A DNA stretch of 58,099 nucleotides from assembly GCA_021298575.1 (NCBI GenBank), contig JAJTFM010000020.1:1-58099 (forward strand). Direction: 5' to 3'. Under the pieces are notes generated by a model. That model did no database searches. It had not been told where the DNA came from and saw only the letters and a list, made by a program, of their open reading frames with translations. Both the position numbers and the translations under genes were made by a program. The stretch is from Saprospiraceae bacterium. Lineage in GTDB: Bacteria; Bacteroidota; Bacteroidia; Chitinophagales; Saprospiraceae. This document shows, piece by piece, positions 35,754 to 44,726 of the stretch. Each line of letters opens with the position of its first letter. Position 1 is the first letter of the stretch.

Positions 35754-35758
35754 GTGGA

Positions 35759-36958
35759 ATGAAGCGTATGATTTATCAAAAACTTGTCGAACATATCACA
35801 GCTAAAGAAGCGACTGTATTGATAGGTGCCCGGCAGACCGGGAAATCCACCCTGTTGAAGCAACTCAGAGATTATCTGAAGTTGAAAGGCGAATCGGTTC
35901 AGTTTTTTAACCTGGAACGCAAGGAATTGCTGTCTGATCTAAGTGCGCATCCCGAGAACATATTCAAATATCTCCCATCACATGAAAACAGGCGTCAGTA
36001 TGTGCTGATTGATGAGGTACAATATTTGCCGGATCCGACCAACTTTTTGAAACTGCTGTACGATGAATACTGTGATCGTATAAAACTCGTGGTATCAGGT
36101 AGCAGTGCGTTTTACATTGATGAAAAATTCAGGGATTCGCTGGCTGGCAGGAAAAAGATTTTTGAATTGCGAACACTCGACTTTGAAGAGTTTCTCCTGT
36201 TTTCTAATGCTCAGGATGAGTTGTCGGAGTTGTACAAGTTACAGAGCGGTGTTATTTCAGTTTCGGTTCTCGAAAATCGCTTGTGGAGTTATCTGGAGAC
36301 ATATCTGACTTATGGAGGCTATCCTGCTGTGGTACTGGAACCGGATAACGGCGCTAAGCAGGAGCGGCTCGCAGAGTTGCGTGATTCTTTTGTCAAAAGG
36401 GATATGCTGGAATCCGGGATTGAAGACGAATTTAAATTTTACAGACTGTTTACTCTTCTTGCTGCGCAAACGGGCAGTCTCCTGAATATCTCCGAGTTGT
36501 CTGGTACGCTTCATCTTTCGCAACACCATCTTTCGCACTACCTGTATGTGTTGCAGAAGTGTTTTCATATTAATCTGGTGCGTCCATTTTCGCGTAATAT
36601 CCGCAAGGAACTCACCAAGATGCCCAAGATTTTCTTTAACGATCCGGGTTTGCGCAACATTTTGGTAAATTACTTCGCTCCGCTGGAGTCTCGTGCCGAT
36701 AAGGGCCAAATATTGGAAAACTACGTTTATCTGCGACTTGCCAGGCGTTATCAGGCGGACAAAATCAAATACTGGCGTACTGCAGATGGTCAGGAAGTTG
36801 ATTTCATAGCGGAAGAAAGTGCCTTTGCGGGTAGGGCTGTGGAGGTCAAGTTCAGCAAGGCTGGTTTTAAAGCAGGAAAGTATGCCAGATTCCGGGAAAC
36901 GTATCCGGAATATCCACTGGAGGTATGGTTTTGGGGCGAGCGTGCGCTGCTGATGTAG
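35759..36958 (+). CDS. DUF4143 ATP-binding protein (AAA_14)
   Basis: The protein is 399 residues. Walker A is GARQTGKSTLL (residues 23-33), Walker B YVLIDEVQYLPD, then sensor-like VVSGSSAF and LAGRKKIFELRTLDFEEFL. A winged-helix part (LNISELSGTLHLSQHHLSHYL) precedes the DUF4143 C-terminus, where GQEVDFIAEE and AVEVKFS form a PD-(D/E)xK-like nuclease pattern. Genes of this family are mobile and patchy across bacteria. Roles are poorly known; nucleic-acid-directed ATPases are suspected. It stands alone and runs convergent to the feo operon with a 2-bp gap. Confidence 0.85.
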   Translation: MKRMIYQKLVEHITAKEATVLIGARQTGKSTLLKQLRDYLKLKGESVQFFNLERKELLSDLSAHPENIFKYLPSHENRRQYVLIDEVQYLPDPTNFLKLLYDEYCDRIKLVVSGSSAFYIDEKFRDSLAGRKKIFELRTLDFEEFLLFSNAQDELSELYKLQSGVISVSVLENRLWSYLETYLTYGGYPAVVLEPDNGAKQERLAELRDSFVKRDMLESGIEDEFKFYRLFTLLAAQTGSLLNISELSGTLHLSQHHLSHYLYVLQKCFHINLVRPFSRNIRKELTKMPKIFFNDPGLRNILVNYFAPLESRADKGQILENYVYLRLARRYQADKIKYWRTADGQEVDFIAEESAFAGRAVEVKFSKAGFKAGKYARFRETYPEYPLEVWFWGERALLM

Positions 36959-36960
36959 CC

Positions 36961-37752
36961 TCAAAGACAGTCCCAGTCATAAAGCACCCTGCTGAAATCC
37001 AGAGCGGCGAGATCTTTTTCGCGGATAAAGAAGTGGCCCACGCCCATATCGCCCCACATCAGGTCGGCTACCTCGTCGGAGTCGAGCTGAAACAACAGGA
37101 GCATGGGGTCATCGGCACGCCGGGGGTCGTCCTGTGTGAAATAGGCATACCCACCTATGCGGTGTCCGGTAGCGCGTACAGCTTTTTCGTACTCGGCCAT
37201 CACGTCCCATTCCCTTTCGCCGAACCGCCGGAAAAAATCGGTTCCGAAATGCTGGTAAAAACGGTAATCGGCTACAGGAACCACACTTTCTTCGGTTGAG
37301 AACACCAGTGGATACGATTCGTCGGGGTGGTGGGGAAGCAGGTCTTCCTCGTAATCGCGCAGGACAGGTTTTTTATTCAGCGCTTTCTCATCTGTGATTA
37401 CCTCGGGGTGATAAATTACCCTGAAGGAATCCGGATTTTCACCGTCGTCGAAATCCATCCCGTACAGATCATCATCGGAGATAAAGAACTGCAGTATTCC
37501 TTTGGCAGGGAAAGGGTTCAGGGCGGGGACTTCCGAGAAGTTGATCTGTGCCAGAAAGAACAGCGATTTCCCGTCGGGAGCAGTTGGCCAGGGGGTACCG
37601 CCTGGCAGGTATGGCGTGCCGCCAATCTTGCTTTGCCAAGGTTTGAGCGGGCGTTCTTTTCCTGTTTTTGCCCGTATGAAGGGCATGGAAGTATTGATCA
37701 GTTGATTGCGGAAGGGCTCCATGGAAGCCGGCAGAGAAAGTGTATCGGACAT
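36961..37752 (-). CDS. DUF1963 (YwqG-like) protein
   Basis: This 263-residue cytoplasmic protein has the DUF1963 pattern: KIGGTPYLPGGTPWPT, FLAQINFSEVP, LQFFISDDDLYGMDFDDGEN, HRIGGYAYFTQDDPR, LLFQLDSD and a C-terminal WGDMGVGHFFI. The start at 37752 (MSDTLSLPASM) is chosen since the 28 codons upstream overlap feoB. Function is unknown in the family. It begins 5 bp after the feoB stop on the same strand, so it is the third gene of the feo operon here. Confidence 0.85.
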   Translation of the reverse strand: MSDTLSLPASMEPFRNQLINTSMPFIRAKTGKERPLKPWQSKIGGTPYLPGGTPWPTAPDGKSLFFLAQINFSEVPALNPFPAKGILQFFISDDDLYGMDFDDGENPDSFRVIYHPEVITDEKALNKKPVLRDYEEDLLPHHPDESYPLVFSTEESVVPVADYRFYQHFGTDFFRRFGEREWDVMAEYEKAVRATGHRIGGYAYFTQDDPRRADDPMLLLFQLDSDEVADLMWGDMGVGHFFIREKDLAALDFSRVLYDWDCL

Positions 37753-37757
37753 AATTG

Positions 37758-39914
37758 TTATGCAAAAATAATCTGTACCAGCCATGCCGCCAGCCATGCC
37801 AGACCGGTCATGGACAGGAATTGCCAGAGCGCCCATTTCCAGCTGCCTGTTTCACGGCGTACTACGGCCAGCGTACTCATGCATTGCATGGCAAGGGCAT
37901 AGAACACCAGCAGAGACAGGGTGGTGGCAAAGGTATAAACAGGCTGGCCGGTATCACTGAAAGTTTCGCGCTGCATTTTTTCTCGCAATGTGGCTTTAGC
38001 TTCATTTTCCGAGCGATCGTTGATGTCAGCTTCCGAAGAGCCCATATTATACAGAATGGCAAGTGTGCCGGTAAATACCTCCCTTGCAGCGAAAGACGTC
38101 AGGAGGCCGATACCTATTTTCCAGTCGTAGCCCAGTGGCCTGATGACGGGTTCGAAGGCTTTTCCCATTTGTCCGGCCCAGGAAGCTTCCAGTTTTTTCT
38201 GTGCGGTTAGGTCTTCAGTTTCCGCTTCGCTGAGTCCGGAGGCAGCGGCTTCCTGCTTTGCTTCGGTGGCTGCGCGTTCGATGGCATCTCCCGGACCGAA
38301 GCGCGAGAGTGCCCATAGAGCAATGGAAACAATCAGGATAATTTTGCCTGCGCCGATGATAAAAGCCGATACTTTTTCCCACACAGTCAGCCCCACATTT
38401 TTCCAGTCGGGCATGCGGTAAACCGGGAGTTCTATGGCTAAAAACGATGGTTCACGTGTTTTCAGGTAGCGTTTCAGCGTCCATCCGGCGAATAGCGCTG
38501 CTGCAACGCCGAGGGCGTACATAGCGCCAAAGACAAGCGTCTGGGCACCGATGATGCCGCCAATACGAACCCTTGGTACGGCCATTCCGATCAGTACCAA
38601 ATAAACAGGAATACGTGCGCTGCAACTGATGAATGGTGTTACCAGTACGGTTATAAGGCGTTCCTTCCAGTTTCCTATGGTTCGGGAGCTCATGATAGCC
38701 GGCACAGCACAGGCTGAGCCGCCTATGAGTGCCACTACACTACGGCCGTTCATGCCGAAACGGCGCATAATCCGGTCGAAAAGGAAAACTACGCGGGCCA
38801 TATAACCGACCTCTTCCAGAATAGTGATGAGCAGGAAGAGCAGAGTGATCTGTGGAACAAATACAAGGATACCTGCGAGACCTGCCAGAATACCATCTGT
38901 GAGCAGTTCCGTGGTCCAGTGGTTGGGCAGTGTTTGCTGGAGCCAGGTATTCAGTTCGGCAAATCCGTTGTCAATCCAGTCCATCGGGTAGGCACTCCAG
39001 TCGAAAATAGCCTGAAATATGACCAGCATGACGGCTATGAATACAAAGGGCCCGCCAATCCGGTGCGTAAGTACGGCGTCAATGCGATCGGTAGGCGTAT
39101 CGGGGAATTGCTGTGGTTGTTGTATGGAATCCTCTACGATGGGGGTGAAGAGGTCGTAACGAGCCAGGGTTTCCTCCACCTGTGCGCGCAGCGAGACAAA
39201 ATTCTTGGTCTGGACGATAGTTGCGAGCGTAGCGCGATCGCTGTCGTGCAGGAAGGGTAGCCATTCGAAGTGGTGAGCCAGTTGCAGCGCCCTGTACGGA
39301 TTGTTTTCGCCGAGGTTCAGTCTGACAGCCTCGGCCACCTGCTTTTCTGCGGCATCCATTTCAAAGAAGGCCTTTCTCGATATATTTCCGATAGCAGGAA
39401 TCAGTTTTTCGATTTCTGATACAAGCCGGCTCATGTTATCACCGGTGCGTCCGCTGACGAATACGACCGGAATTCCCAGTTTTTCCGACAGCCTGCTAAC
39501 ATTTACCTTGATACCCAGTTCTTCGGCCGTATCGGCCATATTCAGGGCGAGTACCAGGGGAAGCTGGAGATCAAGCAGCTGGGTGAGCAGCAGCAGGTGC
39601 TTTTCGAGGTGGTTGACATCGGCGATGTAAACCACCGCGTCGGGGAAAAATTCATTTTTCTGGTCGGAAAGTACGGCAGACACCAGCTTTTCGTCGGAAG
39701 AGGTGGGGTACAGACTGTAGGTGCCGGGGAAGTCCACCAGTGTTACCTCTGCACCACCGGGGAGGCGCAGATTTCCCTCCTTGATATCCACCGTTACGCC
39801 GGGAAAGTTTCCTGTTTTCTGGCGCAGGCCGGTGAGGTGATTGAATACAGTAGATTTACCGCTGTTGGGATTTCCAATGACGCCAATTCGCGGTAGTCGC
39901 TGACTTCCGCTCAT
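37758..39914 (-). CDS. feoB: ferrous iron transporter FeoB
   Basis: The protein is 718 residues. Its N-terminal G domain has GNPNSGKST (14-22), NFPGVTVD (G2), DFPGTYSL (G3) and LALNMAD (G4). A helical GDI domain and two Gate domains in the membrane follow (VGYMARVVFLFDRIMRRFGM, GGSACAVPAIMSSRTI, TPFISCSARIPVYL). It takes up Fe2+ across the inner membrane. The start at 39914 overlaps the feoA stop (ATGA), so translation is coupled. Confidence 0.97.
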   Translation of the reverse strand: MSGSQRLPRIGVIGNPNSGKSTVFNHLTGLRQKTGNFPGVTVDIKEGNLRLPGGAEVTLVDFPGTYSLYPTSSDEKLVSAVLSDQKNEFFPDAVVYIADVNHLEKHLLLLTQLLDLQLPLVLALNMADTAEELGIKVNVSRLSEKLGIPVVFVSGRTGDNMSRLVSEIEKLIPAIGNISRKAFFEMDAAEKQVAEAVRLNLGENNPYRALQLAHHFEWLPFLHDSDRATLATIVQTKNFVSLRAQVEETLARYDLFTPIVEDSIQQPQQFPDTPTDRIDAVLTHRIGGPFVFIAVMLVIFQAIFDWSAYPMDWIDNGFAELNTWLQQTLPNHWTTELLTDGILAGLAGILVFVPQITLLFLLITILEEVGYMARVVFLFDRIMRRFGMNGRSVVALIGGSACAVPAIMSSRTIGNWKERLITVLVTPFISCSARIPVYLVLIGMAVPRVRIGGIIGAQTLVFGAMYALGVAAALFAGWTLKRYLKTREPSFLAIELPVYRMPDWKNVGLTVWEKVSAFIIGAGKIILIVSIALWALSRFGPGDAIERAATEAKQEAAASGLSEAETEDLTAQKKLEASWAGQMGKAFEPVIRPLGYDWKIGIGLLTSFAAREVFTGTLAILYNMGSSEADINDRSENEAKATLREKMQRETFSDTGQPVYTFATTLSLLVFYALAMQCMSTLAVVRRETGSWKWALWQFLSMTGLAWLAAWLVQIIFA

Positions 39915-40144
39915 ATTTCCAGGAGAATGCTGGCGGCTTCTTCCCTTCTCAGAGCCATGCGAACACCGTCCACCTTGACATAGAATGCGTTTCCGAAGGG
40001 CGACTGGCGCACCATTTCCACCCTTGCTCCGGGCAGAAAGCCCATGGCAGTGAGTTTGCACGCCAGCGCGGCATCAGAGAATGACAGTGCGCGGGCGGTC
40101 TCGTGTATTTTCAGATCCGGTATGGAACGGTAGCGTCTTTGCAT
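39911..40144 (-). CDS. feoA: ferrous iron transport protein FeoA
   Basis: This 77-residue SH3-like protein has LSFSDAALACKLTAMGFLPG, ARVEMVRQSPFGNAFYVKVD and a final ALRREEAASILLEI. FeoA binds and helps FeoB. It is the first gene of feoA-feoB-DUF1963, with a 4-bp overlap to feoB. A possible metalloregulator site lies 23-36 bp upstream. Confidence 0.95.
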   Translation of the reverse strand: MQRRYRSIPDLKIHETARALSFSDAALACKLTAMGFLPGARVEMVRQSPFGNAFYVKVDGVRMALRREEAASILLEI

Positions 40145-40166
40145 GGCGCCTGAATCTTGTTAATTT

Positions 40167-40180
40167 AATTTAGACAAATT
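40167..40180 (-). promoter_or_regulatory. possible metalloregulator site before feoA
   Basis: The imperfect palindrome AATTTAGACAAATT sits in an AT-rich stretch just before feoA. It is loosely like DtxR/Fur-type boxes. The match is weak and only the position supports it. Confidence 0.25.
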
Positions 40181-40342
40181 CAAGACTGCAAAGGTAGTGC
40201 ATGCTTTTCAATTCCGCGTATATTCTTTGTCGGGAATTAATCACCCTGTTATGGTGATTTTAATCATCTTTATCGGGATATTTGCACAGGCTTTTATATC
40301 TCTGAAAACAGACTTTAAAGTGAAGTTTTGTCAAAATTTTGA

Positions 40343-42583
40343 TTGCTTTTGGAAAAAGAACTCTTTGCTATTCTTGAAAATATAACGGGTAGCGGCAACT
40401 TTGCCTCCACAGGAGAGCATTCTTTTGTTTATCCCGGCCTCCATGTCAGTGGTGTTGGAGAAATTAGTATTCCGATATTGGAGGTACAGACCCGTGCAAT
40501 GATAGAGGTCGCAACAAGGGCCCCATTCGGAAAAGGCTCCCATACTATCATAGACCCACTGGTGCGCAGTACCTGGGAACTGGATGCTTCTCAGACAAGT
40601 TTTCACGGGGATGACTGGGATCGGATGTTAGCCAGCGTACTGCTACAGGTTAAGAATGATCTTGGTATTGATGAGCAGACCGAGATTGCGGCGATGCCTT
40701 ACAAGATGCTTATATACGAGCCGGGTGATTTTTTTCTGCCACATCGTGATTCCGAGAAAGAATCCGGTATGTTTGGTACACTGGTACTGGGCTTGCCGTC
40801 AGTTCATGAAGGCGGACAACTGGCGATACGTTTCGGAGGAAAGGAGATAGTGGCCGATTTTTCCAGACAGGAAGTGCGGTACAAGATACCATTCTGTTCT
40901 TTTTTTGCTGACTGTGAGCATGAATTAAAACCTGTTACATCCGGATATCGTGTTTGTATGGTGTATAATCTCGTACGAAAATCGAGTGGCAAATCGCCGA
41001 TGGCACAGAACATATCCACCCATACGGCCCAATTGAGGGATATTTTTGATAAAAGCAAGACTGTATTGAAAGAGCCTGTAGCGATTCTGCTTGGTCATCA
41101 ATATACACCGGCCGCCTTCAGTCTTGAAGGCCTTAAACTTAACGATCGCCCGCGAGCAGAAGCGATAATGAATGCAGCCGGGGAAGTTGGCTATTTTGCC
41201 AGACTGGGTCTGGTTACACGTTATTTGATGGGAGAGTTGGAATATGCCGGCTCCAGTAATCCCAGAAACTGGGGGAGATATCGCTCTGGCGATAACAGTT
41301 CAATGGGAGAGGTGTACGAGACGACTACTTCGATTGTTTACTGGGCTGATTCATCACTACCTAACCTTGGCAAGCTGGATATTGATGATGACCGTATCTT
41401 CACCACGCTGGTGCTGGGAGATGGAGAACCGACAGAGCAGGAGGGAGAAGATTATACTGGCAATGCTGGCATGACCATGGAATACTGGTATCATTACGGA
41501 GCGGTAATCATGTGGCCCCGCAATAAACTGGTAGAAGCATTGGTAGATGCGGACCCCATAACATGTATAAACTGGCTCGATTTTCTCACAGACCACTGGA
41601 ACCAGACAGATATTGAAACATCGGCTACGTGTTCTTTTTTATTGACATCTCTTGCAGGGCAAAAAATAGCGAGTGATAGTATTATGAAAAACGGTTGTTC
41701 AGGGATAGCCGTTGCTTTAGTGAGGCTGAACAATCTCTCATTTGTACTCGAAACTGGCGTGCCCTTACTCAAAAAGTATTTTTGCGGTCTCGTATCCACT
41801 GATTGGCAGTATCTGTTTGATTGCTACGGTACGGAGATATTTGAACCTGTGTTCGCCGAGTTGGCGGAATTGCACGGTGCGCGCCAGGCTCTTGCACACC
41901 TGTTGGATATTTTGCTTGGGATTGGAGTGTCATCTGAAAATCCGCTGATTGCGAAACAAGTGAAACTGATCCCCCATTTACTGGTGGTGGCGAAAACGGG
42001 TTATTCGTACTCACATGATTCTATTACAGAAAAACAAGTTTGTTGGGACATATCCATAGTGAGACAGATACTACTTGTCAGTGCATCCGTTAACGATGAA
42101 TCATGGCAAGGTACAATAGTTGCTCTGCTGACGAAGTCACCCAAGCGCATCTACTATAACCAAGTGTTATTGCCCATTCTGACCGCTGCAGATTGTCCTG
42201 AATGCAAACTTGCTGAATATCTGCGTGAGGACTTGATTAACAACCTGAGAGCAAGGGTACAGAATAAGCCCGAACCACCCGTCAACTGGAGCCGTTCCAT
42301 GCCTTCTCGTGCCCTGGATAAGTGTGATGCACATATTTGGGAGTGGATGGCTCCTTTCCTCCGCTCACCAGTAGAACATACTTTCTATTACGCCCGACGG
42401 GAAAGTGACCGTAGGCGGGTGGAAAAAATCATTCGTGGCTCCGGTGTTGATCTGGCAACAGAAACGATCAGGTCGGGATCGCCCCACACACTGGTCATCT
42501 CTAAAACACAGGCCTCCTACGAACGAAATCTGGAGAAATGGCAGGAAGATGTAGCCTTGTTTAGTACATATTTTCAGCAATAG
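40343..42583 (+). CDS. 2OG-Fe(II) oxygenase with a long unknown C-terminal region
   Basis: The protein is 746 residues. Residues ~1-215 form a prolyl-4-hydroxylase-like 2OG-Fe(II) oxygenase: Fe ligands His134 and Asp136 in FFLPHRDSEKE, His193 in DCEHELKPV, and Arg203 (SGYRV) for 2-oxoglutarate. Residues ~225-746 have no motif I recognise. No ATG is near: a TGA lies just before 40343, so TTG at 40343 or 40349 must be the start, which implies low translation. The reaction is probably hydroxylation of a protein or small molecule; the substrate is unknown. It stands alone, divergent from feoA and convergent with the FAD gene. Confidence 0.75.
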   Translation: MLLEKELFAILENITGSGNFASTGEHSFVYPGLHVSGVGEISIPILEVQTRAMIEVATRAPFGKGSHTIIDPLVRSTWELDASQTSFHGDDWDRMLASVLLQVKNDLGIDEQTEIAAMPYKMLIYEPGDFFLPHRDSEKESGMFGTLVLGLPSVHEGGQLAIRFGGKEIVADFSRQEVRYKIPFCSFFADCEHELKPVTSGYRVCMVYNLVRKSSGKSPMAQNISTHTAQLRDIFDKSKTVLKEPVAILLGHQYTPAAFSLEGLKLNDRPRAEAIMNAAGEVGYFARLGLVTRYLMGELEYAGSSNPRNWGRYRSGDNSSMGEVYETTTSIVYWADSSLPNLGKLDIDDDRIFTTLVLGDGEPTEQEGEDYTGNAGMTMEYWYHYGAVIMWPRNKLVEALVDADPITCINWLDFLTDHWNQTDIETSATCSFLLTSLAGQKIASDSIMKNGCSGIAVALVRLNNLSFVLETGVPLLKKYFCGLVSTDWQYLFDCYGTEIFEPVFAELAELHGARQALAHLLDILLGIGVSSENPLIAKQVKLIPHLLVVAKTGYSYSHDSITEKQVCWDISIVRQILLVSASVNDESWQGTIVALLTKSPKRIYYNQVLLPILTAADCPECKLAEYLREDLINNLRARVQNKPEPPVNWSRSMPSRALDKCDAHIWEWMAPFLRSPVEHTFYYARRESDRRRVEKIIRGSGVDLATETIRSGSPHTLVISKTQASYERNLEKWQEDVALFSTYFQQ

Positions 42584-42593
42584 TACCTTACTG

Positions 42594-43733
42594 TCAAATA
42601 TTCACCAGCTCTGCTCCTTCCTGACCCACCAGTGTGCCAATGGCTACGCCCATACCGCTGAGCCTGACGGATACTACCACATTGGGGGAAACGCGCTGAA
42701 TAATGGGTTTTTTCACCGGACCGAGGCCGAGTATTCCCGTCCACCAGTGGTCAATTTCTGCGGCTTGTCCGGGGCAGATGACTTCGTGCAGCAACTTGGC
42801 AAGTGCGCTTCTGATAAGTGGGTTACTTCCGAATTCGAGGGTTTTTTCTGTTTCAAAGTCCAGATTTCGGCCGCCGCCGAGCAGAATCCTGCCGTCAATA
42901 TTTCTGAAATAATAGTAGCCTTTGTCGTAATGGAAACAGCCTTCCACTTTTAGTCCGGGCACGGGTTTGGTAATGAGCACCTGATTTCGGGCCGGATAAA
43001 GATCCAGGTCGGGGAACAATTTTCGGGCGAACCCGTTTACCGCAACCAGAACCCGTCGGGCCCGTATTGTCCATTCGTTATCCGTCTCCATTAATACACC
43101 ATTGCTGCTATCTTCCAGCGATCTGATACCAATTCCATTGAATATTTCCACACCAGTGGCCCGGGCTTTTCCTAGCAGGGCCGACATCATTTTTCCGGTG
43201 TTTACCTGACCTTCGGGCTGGTTGATGATCAGATGTTGTACATCCCGGAAACCGAATGAGGCAATACGCTCATCGGCTATTTTATACACTTCATGGTGGC
43301 CTGTGATACGCCCGATTTTATCGTTGAACTCAGGCATGCGTTCTGCACATTCTGTGAAGATATCGGTATCATTTTCGGTAAACATCTCGTAGCCACCCCA
43401 TTGCCTGAACTACATATTTTCATCACCGACCAGTGCGCGGAGTCGCTGCAGGCCATTCCAGCGTTTTTCAACGGTAGAAAGTACGGTATCCTCCGGCGTG
43501 TGAGAAAGGTCGTCAATCAGTTCGGTCATGGAACCGAAACAGGCGAAACCGGCATTGCGTGTGCTGGCGCCGGCGGGTAGCGGGCCCCTTTCAAAGACGA
43601 CCACGCGCAGTTTCGGATTTTTTTCTCTGAGGTGAATAGCGGCGGCGAGGCCTACGATGCCACTGCCTATTACGGCCACGTCAATATGTTCAAAGAAGGA
43701 CTGTTGTTCCCAATAGCTGAGTTCGTATTTCAT
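42594..43733 (-). pseudogene. FAD-dependent oxidoreductase (DAO family) gene with an in-frame TAG
   Basis: The full frame covers 380 codons. The dinucleotide-binding start is IDVAVIGSGIVGLAAAIHL, then FERGPLPAGASTRNAGFACF. A TAG at 43410-43412 interrupts GDENM*FRQWGGYEMF, where relatives read straight through. The remainder (IDGRILLGGGRNLDFETEKT, WWTGILGLGPVKKPIIQR, VSVRLSGMGVAIGTLVG) is complete and in the same frame. So a single nonsense change splits an otherwise whole glycine/D-amino-acid oxidase-like enzyme. TAG ends other genes here (for example comM), so recoding is unlikely. It overlaps the previous gene by 4 bp (ATGA). Confidence 0.85.
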
Positions 43734-44317
43734 AATTTGGGCGTGCTGTGATAAATAGCGAGGAAGATGAGCGCCATTTTCATGGGTTCATTTACTTCCT
43801 CCGACAGATTGTCTTCCACAGCCCAGTCGCGGGGATCCTGTTCGCGGAGTGTGTAAATATAAAATTTTCCGCGATTGGGGTCGTCGGTCAGCCATTCGTC
43901 GAGTCGGTTCTTCCAGCGGCTTCCCAGCGTCAGAGAGAAGGAATTGTTGGTAAGTCGCCATTCAGAGAAGTCATTGGACCACGACGCGCGCATAGTAACC
44001 ACGTCGCCTGTGTAAGTACGCAATTCCCATTGAGTGGGGTCGTTTTTCCATTTTTGTTTTATGGTTCCACGTTCTCCGTTGAGTTCGTAGGTCCATTCCG
44101 AGAAGTCGTCACGTACATTAAGCCAGCGAAGTTTGAGTTCGCCGTACAATACTTCTTCGGGTGGTTCGGCGCTGTCGGTTTCATCCTGACCTTCCGAGGC
44201 ATAGATATCCCATTCCACGAAGGAGTCATTCCATCGGGTGCTGACGGTGGAGATCGTCTGGGCGTGCAGTTGCGACAGAAAGAGCGTGCTCCACACAAAA
44301 AAGAGCGGGCGCAGCAT
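43730..44317 (-). CDS. secreted tryptophan-pair repeat protein
   Basis: This 195-residue protein has a signal peptide (MLRPLFFVWSTLFLSQLHAQ). The mature part is built of short units with paired tryptophans: W29/W36, W65/W75, W90/W97, W113/W120, W135/W142. In four of the five the pair is exactly 7 apart, and later units recur every 22-25 residues (RASWSNDFSEWRL, GSRWKNRLDEWLT). An acidic linker splits unit 1 from unit 2. I do not recognise a family. The pattern suggests a small repeated beta-hairpin or carbohydrate-binding surface. It sits between DUF3127 and the FAD oxidoreductase. Confidence 0.65.
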   Translation of the reverse strand: MLRPLFFVWSTLFLSQLHAQTISTVSTRWNDSFVEWDIYASEGQDETDSAEPPEEVLYGELKLRWLNVRDDFSEWTYELNGERGTIKQKWKNDPTQWELRTYTGDVVTMRASWSNDFSEWRLTNNSFSLTLGSRWKNRLDEWLTDDPNRGKFYIYTLREQDPRDWAVEDNLSEEVNEPMKMALIFLAIYHSTPKL

Positions 44318-44328
44318 GACGGCCGATA

Positions 44329-44706
44329 TTAAAATGGCAGATCGTCCATGCCGGCTGGCGGTGTATCCGTGTAGTTGGGGAACGGATCTGCGGGGAACCC
44401 TGAGTTGCCGGCCGGACTGGAAGCTGCGTTGCTGTCGCCGGAGGCCTTGTCAATACGCCAGGCGTTCAGGTTGGTCAGGTACTTTCCATTCCATTCTCTT
44501 CCGCGGAGATCGAAGGCTACTTTTATCTGATCTCCTTCCCTGAAATTATCGAGTAACGCGCAGCGGTCCTGCACGGCCTGAAACTTGATGAGTTGCGGAT
44601 AGTTGCCGTCCTGTACTTCGAGGACGAATTCACGTGCGGTGAAACTGGCCGATTTCTGTTCGGTCGGGAAGATACGGTGCAGTTTACCTGCTACTTCAAA
44701 TGCCAT
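44329..44706 (-). CDS. DUF3127 (OB-fold-like) protein
   Basis: This 125-residue protein has the DUF3127 core MAFEVAGKLHRIFPTEQKSA, FTAREFVLEVQDG, DNFREGDQIKVAFDLRGREW and YLTNLNAWRI, then a disordered Ser/Pro tail ending DDLPF. The acidic aromatic end is reminiscent of single-stranded-DNA-binding protein tails, and the fold is thought to be OB-like. Function is not established. It is 20 bp below the peptide-binding protein gene and 11 bp above the Trp-repeat gene. Confidence 0.85.
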   Translation of the reverse strand: MAFEVAGKLHRIFPTEQKSASFTAREFVLEVQDGNYPQLIKFQAVQDRCALLDNFREGDQIKVAFDLRGREWNGKYLTNLNAWRIDKASGDSNAASSPAGNSGFPADPFPNYTDTPPAGMDDLPF

Positions 44707-44726
44707 ATTGTTTATGTGTTGTTGTG

